42,368 nucleotides of DNA, from assembly GCA_023480885.1 (NCBI GenBank), contig JAMCWX010000067.1, positions 1-42,368 of the forward strand. The letters run 5' to 3'. Shown one piece after another: positions 16,317-24,921 of the stretch. Under the pieces are notes generated by a model that did not search any database, was not told where the DNA came from, and saw only the letters and a program-made list of their open reading frames with translations. The stretch comes from Chloroflexota bacterium (GTDB lineage Bacteria > Chloroflexota > UBA6077 > FW602-bin22 > JACPRP01). The first letter of the stretch is position 1. Each line of letters starts with the position of its first letter. A program made the translations under genes and the position numbers.

Positions 16317-17882
16317 TCAGGTTTCTCCCCGACCTATATTGCTTTGTGCGGCATAAGTCACAGCCCACGATGGTCCCTTAAACTCCTTCTTCCTCAGCGG
16401 TGGCAGTTTTTCCACGTGATGCTGCATCCTTGGATCGTAGATGGTGGAAAGCCAGAAGAACTCGTAAAAGATAGCGTCTATGAGTCTCCTTGCTATAGCG
16501 CTTACCTTCTTGCTTTCTTCTGGTTGATGCAAACCTGCCAGCAACTCCATAGCGCATCTAACCAGCGCTTGAAACCAGGCGGATTCGCTCATCGCTTCTT
16601 GGATTTGCCGCACGTATCCTGGCAAATGCTCCGGCAAAACGCCCTGGCAAGCGAAGAGCAGCCTCATGATCTCCACATCGAAGCTAGAGTACTCCTCCTT
16701 TTGAAGGCAGGTCTGCAGCCTTTCTATCTCGTCCGGATCGTAGCCTCGATCTGTCAATTCGGCCAGCCATTGTTCTAGCAATCTCTCGTCGGACAACGCC
16801 CAACGGCCCTCGCTTACTGCCCACGTCTCCAACACATCCGCTGCCCGCATAGAATCCACGCTCGGCTGGCTCCGCAACTGCCAGATCAGCGTAGTCAGAC
16901 TGAAAGGTTCAATGCGTGGGTCTGAGTCGCAAGATACAGCCATCGTAGGTTGACTCGTAGTAGATGAAAGCTCCCCAATCTCCGACCCCACTTCGTCCGC
17001 ACTATTCCCAGTCGTGGCTGCAGCCTTCGCTGATTTCTGGCCTCCTCCCAAGATCGATTCGATAGCTCTACTCACGAGCGCGGGATCATAAGTCAGCTTT
17101 TTCAGGGGAGCCACTTCTAGGACGATGGCAGAGATTTTTATGCCTTGATTAGACAATTTCTTCTGCACAATCTCTCGGACCTGGCTGCAGTGGAGATGCC
17201 GGGCAACAATCAGACGGATTAGTTCTATTTGTTCCTCTTTGCTTGGCAGTCTTGCCACGTGGTCCAGAAAGTCCGAGGCGAGACAGTGCTCCTTGGCCGC
17301 GGCTGCCACTCCTGCATCGAGCTCGGCGATGCGCAAGAGCCGGTAGATTTGGCGTTTGCCCAGGCCTTTCTGATCAGCTCTCTTCCCGGAAAGCATCCCG
17401 ATTATGTCATCGACCTTGACACGTCTGCCAATTTCGGTCTCCATCAGTACCTTTATCCGTTGGAGCTCCCGTGCCGTATCCACAGTTGAGAGATCGTGCC
17501 GAGCTACATTCTCCGTAAGAGCCAATAGAGACTGGTGGACCTTGGCCAGGTCGCAGAACACGCGGCAAGGAAGCACGTACCTGTCGATCTGTACTGCAAT
17601 GGACGAGTCGAGGGAGAAATCACATCGCTCGCGCGCGATCCTCCTAGCCGCTTCGTAGCGCCTCGTTCCAGCGAAGATCACATAGCGGTTATCGATGTTA
17701 GGATGCGGCCGCACCCAGAGAGGAGTGAGCACTCCAAACTGGCGGATCGAATTCACCAATTGCTCCATCCCTCCAACCTTGGTGCGACAGCTTGGTCCAC
17801 GCTCCAAGTTGCTCAAGGGAATCCAAACCACTTCGGGCATAGCATAAGTGCCGTCAGGGTTTGGGCACAGAGTTTCAGCCAT
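16317..17882 (-). CDS. ParB-like protein with long unknown C-terminal region
   Basis: This 521-residue protein has an N-terminal ParB/Srx-type domain with boxes GTRRYEAAR (72-80) and ENVARHDLS (124-132), then an HTH region (about 150-190, including the GLGKRQIYRLL helix). This is the layout of ParB/Spo0J family proteins. In ParB the first domain binds CTP; whether it does here is not known. The remaining 320 residues are helical and unlike chromosome-partition ParB. The start is ATG 17882 with AGGAGG 7 bases upstream. No ParA gene is near, so classical partition is unlikely. ParB-fold proteins occur in several defence clusters, which fits the place between BREX and the QueC-like genes. Function unknown. 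Confidence 0.75.
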   Translation of the reverse strand: MAETLCPNPDGTYAMPEVVWIPLSNLERGPSCRTKVGGMEQLVNSIRQFGVLTPLWVRPHPNIDNRYVIFAGTRRYEAARRIARERCDFSLDSSIAVQIDRYVLPCRVFCDLAKVHQSLLALTENVARHDLSTVDTARELQRIKVLMETEIGRRVKVDDIIGMLSGKRADQKGLGKRQIYRLLRIAELDAGVAAAAKEHCLASDFLDHVARLPSKEEQIELIRLIVARHLHCSQVREIVQKKLSNQGIKISAIVLEVAPLKKLTYDPALVSRAIESILGGGQKSAKAAATTGNSADEVGSEIGELSSTTSQPTMAVSCDSDPRIEPFSLTTLIWQLRSQPSVDSMRAADVLETWAVSEGRWALSDERLLEQWLAELTDRGYDPDEIERLQTCLQKEEYSSFDVEIMRLLFACQGVLPEHLPGYVRQIQEAMSESAWFQALVRCAMELLAGLHQPEESKKVSAIARRLIDAIFYEFFWLSTIYDPRMQHHVEKLPPLRKKEFKGPSWAVTYAAQSNIGRGET

Positions 17883-18466
17883 TACCTGTCCTCCTTGAAC
17901 TCAAAGTTTCCGAGAATCGCTAATTCGACGAAATCACCGTACGCCACTATAGCGATTGCTGCAAGGGGTTGGGCACACAGTGAGAATTGGAGAGGCAATC
18001 GAAATGCCGGGCGAGATTTTCGTCATCTTGAGGAGCATGCCGGACCCAACATCTCAGTGTCCTCAACTCAATGAAATGTGACGGGGTGCAAGAAGAGATC
18101 GTGACGGGGAGAGACAGGCATTGGACCGTAGTTGTTGGAAAGAGAATATCGAATCATCAATGATGATATCGATTAATTGGATGTCTACTTATCAAACATG
18201 TATAGATAGTACCCCTAGAAAGCGCAGATTTTTCTGACCGCATTCCGCGTTTTCGGCCCCATTTTCGGTCGATTTTGAGTTTTCGCCCAAATGAGTTTTG
18301 TGATCGTTTCGCGTCGCTAACTTGCACACGAACGCTTCGAAAACGGCATTTTCGCGCTGACCTCAAGGGCAAATTGCGACTGATGGCGTCAAACTTAAGT
18401 GCAAGACTGCAGCTACAAACACCACCCTTGGAGGCGTCAGTCGCTGGAAGCCTTGGCGAATGTGGT
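17883..18466. other. non-coding region upstream of the ParB-like gene
   Basis: About 580 bases between the 3' end of the QueC-like gene and the start of the ParB-like gene. I find no credible gene. It holds the imperfect palindrome at 18148..18173 and an AT-rich stretch around 18170..18290 with several TTTTCG repeats. A leader with promoter and operator for the ParB-like gene is the simplest reading. Confidence 0.5.
18148..18173. promoter_or_regulatory. operator-like imperfect palindrome
   Basis: ATCGAATCATCA (18148..18159), one base, then TGATGATATCGAT (18161..18173). The inner 7-bp arms ATCATCA/TGATGAT match perfectly, and the outer ATCGA/TCGAT arms match with one extra base. It lies about 270 bases upstream of the ParB-like gene and could be its own binding site. 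Confidence 0.45.
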
Positions 18467-20344
18467 TTACCTTATTACGCAAACGGTGCAACGGCCCTTT
18501 TTCTCAAAGTCACCCTTAAAATCTTCCACTGGCACTATAGAACCGTATGGATCGTAGACAATGAAAAGTATATGGCTATCTTCTGGGTATTTCGTAAGGT
18601 CCGCGGCAATGCCTTCTGATGCTTTGCTGGGAGAAGTTGATTCTCTTACGTATTTTGACTCGATTAGCAGGTTATACTCATTTAGGGAATGGTCAGGAAT
18701 AACTTGCGCCAGCGCAAATCTTACAGCCGGATGTTCTCTCTCAAACTTGTGTCTGCTGGATTCAACAATCGCACTTATCTTGTCATTTAGATCCCTTTCA
18801 TCTTTCGGCAAATTGGTTTTGAAAGCAAGAGGGATAGCAGTTTGAAGACGCCTGGAAATATCGACAATCAATCTTTGAACCGGTTCTTTCAAATGCTCTC
18901 TTTCATTAATCAATTGGAGAAAAGAACCTTCGGGGAGTTCCCGAAATGGGTGATCGTGAACTTCCCGCATCTTTTTAATCGCCTTCAACACTTGCTCTCC
19001 ATGCCTATGGCAGAGATCGAATATGCTGTTAACGACTTCTTCCTCGTCCATCCCCGAAATGTAATCTGTTAGTTCTGCTAGCTCGCTCAACTTCTCTTTA
19101 TAGAAGCAGTCAATGTTCCATTCTGCGAAATTGCGTGCCTGCCTCACGTAATCCACTAATATCGTTTTTGTCTCGCCATCATCAATCTTCTTCTTGATGA
19201 AGTTCAGCGCGTAAATACCACTTCCATCATCTATGTCATCCAAACCAGCTGCGTAGGCAGCAAGTTTTCTGTCTATACATTGAAAACACCCACCACAATG
19301 AGTTGCCTGACCGAGGTTTTGGAATGTCTTGCTGCAAGATACCGTGCTTGTAATCAAGTCCTCCCTTCCGAATCCTGAAAGCACCCCAAAGACGTCTGCC
19401 TTGGTCTTCCATAAGAACGGCGTAGCAATCTTAATCCGTGAGCCGTGAATTTCGGAAAAGAACTCTTCGAGAAGCGCCAATGTCCTAGGATGGGCCGTTC
19501 GGCTCGCTCTCGCATTCTGAAGGTCCTGACGCCTGAGAAAATTGATGGCAGCAACCCCATTTTCGTAAACAAAGAATCTGTCTTGGGAAAGCACGCAACA
19601 AATCGCATAGGCGATGGAGGCATATAGGAACGCCCTGGTCCGCTGAGTTTCGTCATTAGCCCTGATATCTTTTAGACTGCAATGAAACCTATAGTGTACC
19701 AGACGATTTGGGTAACGATTGCGCAACGCGGCAAACAACCTATCTTGAGTTTTCCGTGTTCCAGGCTGGCCTGATCGGTGGCTGATCAAGCAAACTTGGT
19801 CCGATGATCCTTCGAGCCGCTCAATGATACCAGCCAGAGAATCGAGACCGCCTGAGAAAAGTGTGACACTAGTGTTGACCTTTGGTTCTATCACAAACCC
19901 TTCGCTATCGAACAAACCAGTGCGAGGAGTCGTATGGCCGGGCAGGAAAGAGAACTCGTACGCTCGATCACCAGTCATAAAACGTAAAGCCTCTACGAGC
20001 TTGTGATGCACAGAAGATGCTTCCCAAAACTCGTGATCTCGCACCCTTATCACAAAATGAAGTGACCGCGCCCACTTGTGGTATTCTAGGTCATCCTTTC
20101 TACCGCGAGACATAAGGCGATCTGCCAAGAAAACGTAAGCAGCAATCTCTAACAAATCGAGAACCCGGTTAGGCAGATGGAACACATCACGAACGAAATC
20201 TGGGAGTAAGATAGTTACGTTTTGCTCGAATTCTGTCGAGTTACGATATTCAAGGCGAAGCAGTTTTTCTCGATCAGTGTCTCTCAGCTTGCTCGGCGGA
20301 TCGGCTCCGTTACAAAGTATTACTAGAGGGGTAGGCTCTGTCAT
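18467..20344 (-). CDS. QueC-like ATP-dependent enzyme (QatC type) with N- and C-terminal extensions
   Basis: This 625-residue protein has a central QueC-like domain. The PP-loop is SGGLDS at residues 164-169 (ATP adenylation), and the zinc cluster is C337-x12-C350-x2-C353-x2-C356, as in 7-cyano-7-deazaguanine synthase. QueC itself is only about 230 residues, whereas here about 155 residues precede and 250 follow the core. Such enlarged QueC-like proteins occur in phage defence (QatC of the Qat system, Cap9 of type IV CBASS), where, as I recall recent work, they attach a deazaguanine to an N-terminal glycine of a partner. No queD, queE or folE is nearby. The gene overlaps the upstream partner gene by 4 bases (ATGA), so the two are coupled. 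The assignment to the superfamily is firm; the reaction is inferred. Confidence 0.82.
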   Translation of the reverse strand: MTEPTPLVILCNGADPPSKLRDTDREKLLRLEYRNSTEFEQNVTILLPDFVRDVFHLPNRVLDLLEIAAYVFLADRLMSRGRKDDLEYHKWARSLHFVIRVRDHEFWEASSVHHKLVEALRFMTGDRAYEFSFLPGHTTPRTGLFDSEGFVIEPKVNTSVTLFSGGLDSLAGIIERLEGSSDQVCLISHRSGQPGTRKTQDRLFAALRNRYPNRLVHYRFHCSLKDIRANDETQRTRAFLYASIAYAICCVLSQDRFFVYENGVAAINFLRRQDLQNARASRTAHPRTLALLEEFFSEIHGSRIKIATPFLWKTKADVFGVLSGFGREDLITSTVSCSKTFQNLGQATHCGGCFQCIDRKLAAYAAGLDDIDDGSGIYALNFIKKKIDDGETKTILVDYVRQARNFAEWNIDCFYKEKLSELAELTDYISGMDEEEVVNSIFDLCHRHGEQVLKAIKKMREVHDHPFRELPEGSFLQLINEREHLKEPVQRLIVDISRRLQTAIPLAFKTNLPKDERDLNDKISAIVESSRHKFEREHPAVRFALAQVIPDHSLNEYNLLIESKYVRESTSPSKASEGIAADLTKYPEDSHILFIVYDPYGSIVPVEDFKGDFEKKGRCTVCVIR

Positions 20345-21126
20345 TGTTTTTCGCCCTCCCTCAGCAACTCCTCACGGATCTTCCCGAACGCTATCGACAA
20401 AAAACCTTCAATTGCGTCTTCAGATGGCATTCCCCCGATCGTGTGCTTGTTAAACCAACCTGCCGCAAAAGATTGCGTTATTTTGGCCGTCTCAAAGGCA
20501 TGTCTAGAGATCTGATCTGCGTGCTCTTGGACCTCAATGTGGAACTCATCCCGTTGGCCGATAGTCTTTAGGACAGCAGATGCTTCGCGTTCCAGGAAAT
20601 AGTTGAGGTAGCGCTCCGTAAACTTTGCAAAGAAAGTGCGGGCAAGTTCACAAAAACCGATACCATTCCCCGCCTTACGCCAGATATCGAAGGAACGATC
20701 CGTAAACTCAAATAGCCTAGTTTGCTGTGGCTTGTTTTTCTCAGACCAGATAGCAATAGCATCAATTGCTGCACTACGAGCAACCTGACTATACTCTAGT
20801 GATCCGCTTCTGGATTCAACCCATTTATTAACTGCCTTTGCTAGGGAAAGTGGAGTTGGATCAGCAGGTATATCGAATCCAAGGGCCAACAGTTCCTGGT
20901 GAGGATCCTGTGATCGAGAGGAAATAGAAAGAGCAACTAGAAACTCAAATGCAGCTTTGACACCGTCGTCACTTTGAATATGACGAAAACGAGATCTGAG
21001 GTTCTGTATCACGCTTCTGGCGATATCAGAAACCTGAGTCGGTGACTCATCCCAGTCGGCGATTTGGGCAACGACATTGCGCCATCGCTGCGTCTTGGGA
21101 AGTGTCCCTACTCGTTCGTGGCCCAT
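20341..21126 (-). CDS. partner protein of the QueC-like enzyme, Met-Gly start (QatB-like by position)
   Basis: This 261-residue, mostly helical protein without a recognised domain starts at ATG 21126 with GGAGG upstream and overlaps the QueC-like gene by 4 bases. It begins Met-Gly-His, so methionine aminopeptidase would expose an N-terminal glycine. This is the feature expected of a substrate for QueC-like N-terminal modification as reported for Qat and type IV CBASS partners. I do not see convincing sequence similarity to QatB, so the name rests on gene order and the glycine. The C-terminal 80 residues (ending in a helix FLSIAFGKIREELL) could be a small helical bundle. No membrane segments. 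Confidence 0.6.
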   Translation of the reverse strand: MGHERVGTLPKTQRWRNVVAQIADWDESPTQVSDIARSVIQNLRSRFRHIQSDDGVKAAFEFLVALSISSRSQDPHQELLALGFDIPADPTPLSLAKAVNKWVESRSGSLEYSQVARSAAIDAIAIWSEKNKPQQTRLFEFTDRSFDIWRKAGNGIGFCELARTFFAKFTERYLNYFLEREASAVLKTIGQRDEFHIEVQEHADQISRHAFETAKITQSFAAGWFNKHTIGGMPSEDAIEGFLSIAFGKIREELLREGEKQ

Positions 21127-21185
21127 TGCCTAACGCCTCCACTGATAGATTGTTGTTGGGTTGCTCACAATCCTTAGTTTCGCGA

Positions 21186-21194
21186 ATTATACCA
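21186..21194 (-). promoter_or_regulatory. extended -10 promoter for the Met-Gly/QueC-like genes
   Basis: On the minus strand TGGTATAAT, an extended -10 element with a perfect TATAAT (21186..21191), about 60 bases before ATG 21126. No good -35 is seen, as expected for extended -10 promoters. Confidence 0.55.
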
Positions 21195-21306
21195 CCTTCT
21201 GGTTGCCTAAGCATCCCTGCCCCTGCTTCCAAGCACCCTCCTTGAGGTATTTTTCTTGGCTCTTATCACTTCATATAACAACGCGATGGTGCTACAGGTG
21301 TGCCGC

Positions 21307-21336
21307 TTGCTTGCCGTCCGAAATTTGAGATATAAT
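21307..21336 (+). promoter_or_regulatory. promoter of the helicase gene
   Basis: TTGCTT (21307..21312), 18-base spacer, perfect TATAAT (21331..21336), about 105 bases before ATG 21442. It is divergent from the extended -10 promoter at 21186, so both arms could be controlled from this one intergenic region. Confidence 0.6.
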
Positions 21337-21441
21337 CGCAACATTAAGGCCTGAAGAGACTAATTGTGATTCCTATAACCAGGGATTGAAATCGTCATCG
21401 CTCGTTTTGCCGATATTCAAGGTCGATGCCGAGGTGGAGAA

Positions 21442-24400
21442 ATGGACGTGAGCTCGTTTCGTCTCCCCCCAGTACTTGGAATCAACGAATCGTTTGGTGG
21501 GTTGACGGTCAGACAAATCCTCCTACCCGGTACCACCTGCGAGTTTTCCGTGGAAGCTCACCCTGCACGTCCTCAGAAGTGGTTCGTTATCGCCCCAGTT
21601 GGCGATCCTGATAAGCGAATCTTAGTCGCTGGCAGCGGGGCCTCTTACCCTGAAGAGTTCGACAACGTCCTCCGTTTTACCCAAATCAGTTTGGCCAGTG
21701 TCAGTGCTGGCCGTCTAGATATGTCAACAGCCACATGGATGCGGCACCCGGAGCTATCCACCTCCCGATCCGACGTTGATTACAATGCTCGTATAGATGA
21801 AGTGCTCACATCCTGGCGAAACACATTTCGGTATCAAGAAGAAGACCAAGCAAACCGCTTAGGTGGACTGCGTCCACATCAAATTGGTGCTATCCACGCG
21901 GTTCATGCCCACTGGGCCGTTTCAAGTGAGCCAGCAACTGTAGTAATGCCAACGGGAACTGGTAAAACGGAAACCATGCTAGGCGTGCTCACATCAATGC
22001 GGTGCAAAAGACTTCTCGTGATTGTGCCAACTGATGTCTTAAGAACCCAGCTTGCAGACAAGTTCCTTACCCTCGGATTACTAAAGGACCTTGGTATAGT
22101 ATCAACAGATGCTCTCTACCCCATCGTTGGTACTCTCAAGAGGAAACCTAAGAATCCGCGAGAGGTGGATCTACTCTTCGAGAAATGCAATGTGATAGTA
22201 ACGACCATGCAAATCGCTGGCCAGTGTAACAGCGAAGTGCAAGAACGTATGGCCTATCAGTGTCCGTTTCTTTTTGTGGACGAGGCGCACCATATAGCCG
22301 CTCCCTCTTGGAAGAACTTCAAAAAGCATTTCGATTCTCAACGCGTGGTCCAGTTTACTGCAACACCTTTCAGAAACGATGGCAAACTAGTTGAAGGCAA
22401 AATAATCTTCAATTTTCCATTGCGGAAGGCGCAAGAGCAAGGGTATTTCAAGCCAATTCGTTTTCAGCCTGTCAGAGAATATGACCGGACAAAAGCAGAC
22501 CTAACTATCGCGAATGAAGCAATCAAACAACTTCGTGCCGACTGTGCCGATCACGATCATATTCTAATGGCGAGGACTGGAAGTATAGCTCGAGCGCGAG
22601 AAGTATTCTTAGTGTATGAGAAGTATACGGAGTTCAATCCGGTTCAGATTCATACCGGCCTTAAGAAGAAGGAGCGGGACTACGTCCGACAGCAGATAAT
22701 AGATCGGCGGTCTAGAATCGTCGTGTGCGTCGATATGCTAGGCGAAGGCTTCGATTTACCGGAATTAAAGATCGCCGCGCTACACGATATAAGGAAGAGC
22801 CTGGCTGTTACGCTCCAACTGACCGGCAGATTCACCAGGTTCAGACCCGATTTGGGCGAACCGACAGTAATCGCAAACATAGCTGATGTGGATGTTCAAG
22901 ATGAACTCAAGAAACTGTATAGGCACGACGCAGACTGGAATGCGCTGTTGCCGCTAAGCAGTCAACAGGCGATCCAAAAGCAGATTGACTTGTTAGAGTT
23001 TATCGAGGGATTTGCTAATCCGCCGGAGAACATACCATTGCAAAACATCCGTCCCGCTCTGAGCACAGTGATTTACAAAACGAAGTGCGAAGATTGGACA
23101 CCAGACGAATTCCTGAAAGGGCTAGAGGGTAGTTCAACTCTTGAGAGGGTCTTCCATACTATTAACCATCAAAAGAATTGTCTGGTGATTGTTACTGTTA
23201 GGAAAGTGCCTGTTGATTGGGCGGGTGTGGCTGAGATATTCAGCTGGGATTGGGAACTTTTCATCGTTTTCTGGGACCAAGAGCGGCGTCTGCTTTTCGT
23301 TAATAGCTCCAGCAATGCCGGATATTATCAGAGACTGGCCGAAGCTTTAGCTGGTGAGGTCGAACTTCTGAAAGGGGCGCAGGTGTTCCGCTGTTTCTCT
23401 GGGATAGGTAGATTGAGACTTCAAAATGTTGGTCTAGTTGAACAGCTTGGACGGCTCATCAGATACACTATGCGAGCCGGCCCGGACGTGGAATCTGGGC
23501 TCACCGAAGCCCAGCGACGGAATACGGTCAAGGCCAACATCTTCGGAATAGGTTACGAAGACGGTAGGAAAACATCTGTGGGCTGTTCTTACCGGGGTAG
23601 AATATGGTCTCGTAGGGTTTCAGACGTAGATGCCCTAACAAAATGGTGTCGGACCGTCGGCCAAAAGGTAGTTGACGAGTCCATAGATCCTGACCAGGTT
23701 CTTAAGGGAACTCTGGTCCCAGTGCCAGTTACGCAGCGGCCACAGAAAATGCCTATCAGCGTAGAGTGGCCGGAAGCCATCCTAAACGAACCCGAGGTGG
23801 CCTATGAGTTCGTTGTTGATGGTCAGGCACCTTTACATCTCTACGACGTAGATATCAGGGTTAAAGATCCAACCGAATCCGGAGACCTGAAGTTTGAGGT
23901 TTACTCCACCAGCCTGAGTGCCGAGTTCACTCTAAATATGCGCGAGCATAATAGTACTAAAGACTTCAGTTTTTCAACCCCCGGAAACCCACGGATGTGG
24001 ATAAAAAGGGGGGCTAAACAGCAACCGTTAGAAATCTTCTTTGAAAGTAATCCGCCCATCTTCTGGTTTTCCGATGGCTCATCATTAGAGGGGAACGTCC
24101 TAGTTCAACTAAAGAAAACACCCCATCCCTACTCTTTAGAAAAGATTCAGGTTCGCAACTGGGCTCCCGAGACCGATATTACGGTGGAATCACAGGGAGT
24201 AGCCAAGAAAGCTAACTCTATTCAATACCGAGTGATTCAAGAGCTGAAACAAGGGAATTACAATATCATATTTGATGATGATAACCCAGGCGAGGCCGCT
24301 GATATTGTGGCCATCCGTGATGATGGAACTTCAGTAGTTGTTGACTTTTATCACTGCAAGTTTTCAAGCAAAGACTACGCTGGAGGAAGGATTGAGGATC

Positions 24401-24726
24401 TATACGAAGTCTGTGGACAAGCACAGAAGAGTATTCGCTGGATGGAGGAGCCACAATCCTTGTTTAGTCATATGCAGAGGCGCGAGCCGAAGAAAGAAGA
24501 AGGAGGTACCCGCACCGCAACGAGGTTTGAGAAGGGAAATCCAGATATTCTGCGAATGCTTGCAAACAAGGCTGAAAGTTGTCAGATTCGTCTTAGCATA
24601 TTTGTGGTCCAACCCGGGCTATCTAGACAAAAAGCTTCATCCGATCAATTAGAATTGCTGAGCGTAACCGAGAACTACTTGATGGAGACTTACAATCTTC
24701 CCTTTTACGTCATTGCCAGTCCTTAG
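21442..24726 (+). CDS. DEAH-box SF2 helicase with C-terminal nuclease-like domain
   Basis: This 1094-residue protein has superfamily 2 helicase motifs in order: PTGTGKT (170-176), DEAHH (280-284), TATPF (306-310), GEGFDLP (434-440) and TGRFTR (461-466), as in the restriction-type helicase group. A middle region of about 450 residues is unassigned. Near residues 950-990 there is D954, then VDFYHCK (K973) and an EVCGQAQKS segment, which looks like a Mrr/PD-(D/E)XK-type nuclease core with HxK in place of ExK. The start is ATG 21442 behind GAGGTGG. It is transcribed divergently from the QueC-like pair across 315 bases. It could be the effector of that pair or an independent defence gene. Confidence 0.82.
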   Translation: MDVSSFRLPPVLGINESFGGLTVRQILLPGTTCEFSVEAHPARPQKWFVIAPVGDPDKRILVAGSGASYPEEFDNVLRFTQISLASVSAGRLDMSTATWMRHPELSTSRSDVDYNARIDEVLTSWRNTFRYQEEDQANRLGGLRPHQIGAIHAVHAHWAVSSEPATVVMPTGTGKTETMLGVLTSMRCKRLLVIVPTDVLRTQLADKFLTLGLLKDLGIVSTDALYPIVGTLKRKPKNPREVDLLFEKCNVIVTTMQIAGQCNSEVQERMAYQCPFLFVDEAHHIAAPSWKNFKKHFDSQRVVQFTATPFRNDGKLVEGKIIFNFPLRKAQEQGYFKPIRFQPVREYDRTKADLTIANEAIKQLRADCADHDHILMARTGSIARAREVFLVYEKYTEFNPVQIHTGLKKKERDYVRQQIIDRRSRIVVCVDMLGEGFDLPELKIAALHDIRKSLAVTLQLTGRFTRFRPDLGEPTVIANIADVDVQDELKKLYRHDADWNALLPLSSQQAIQKQIDLLEFIEGFANPPENIPLQNIRPALSTVIYKTKCEDWTPDEFLKGLEGSSTLERVFHTINHQKNCLVIVTVRKVPVDWAGVAEIFSWDWELFIVFWDQERRLLFVNSSSNAGYYQRLAEALAGEVELLKGAQVFRCFSGIGRLRLQNVGLVEQLGRLIRYTMRAGPDVESGLTEAQRRNTVKANIFGIGYEDGRKTSVGCSYRGRIWSRRVSDVDALTKWCRTVGQKVVDESIDPDQVLKGTLVPVPVTQRPQKMPISVEWPEAILNEPEVAYEFVVDGQAPLHLYDVDIRVKDPTESGDLKFEVYSTSLSAEFTLNMREHNSTKDFSFSTPGNPRMWIKRGAKQQPLEIFFESNPPIFWFSDGSSLEGNVLVQLKKTPHPYSLEKIQVRNWAPETDITVESQGVAKKANSIQYRVIQELKQGNYNIIFDDDNPGEAADIVAIRDDGTSVVVDFYHCKFSSKDYAGGRIEDLYEVCGQAQKSIRWMEEPQSLFSHMQRREPKKEEGGTRTATRFEKGNPDILRMLANKAESCQIRLSIFVVQPGLSRQKASSDQLELLSVTENYLMETYNLPFYVIASP

Positions 24727-24921
24727 AGTCTCTGGCTGAGGGCACGTTGAGAAGAAAGTTCTTGGGGTTATTGCGCGCACAGGAATTAGCCCGTCTATCT
24801 ATTGGATGGCTATCAGAATCATCGACCGTCGAATTCACTGCCTTCCCATTTCTCTCTATAACACTTACGTTAATTCAGCTATACGAGCAGGACCTTGATT
24901 GGGACCGGAATCCAAAGTGAT

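Noticed and set aside
16317-17882. Chromosome or plasmid partition parB
   Set aside because: No parA neighbour, no replication gene, unusual long C-terminus; only the N-terminal fold is shared.
18467-20344. Queuosine precursor biosynthesis gene queC
   Set aside because: The protein is nearly three times the length of QueC, no queD, queE or folE is nearby, and it is coupled to an unknown partner in a defence island.
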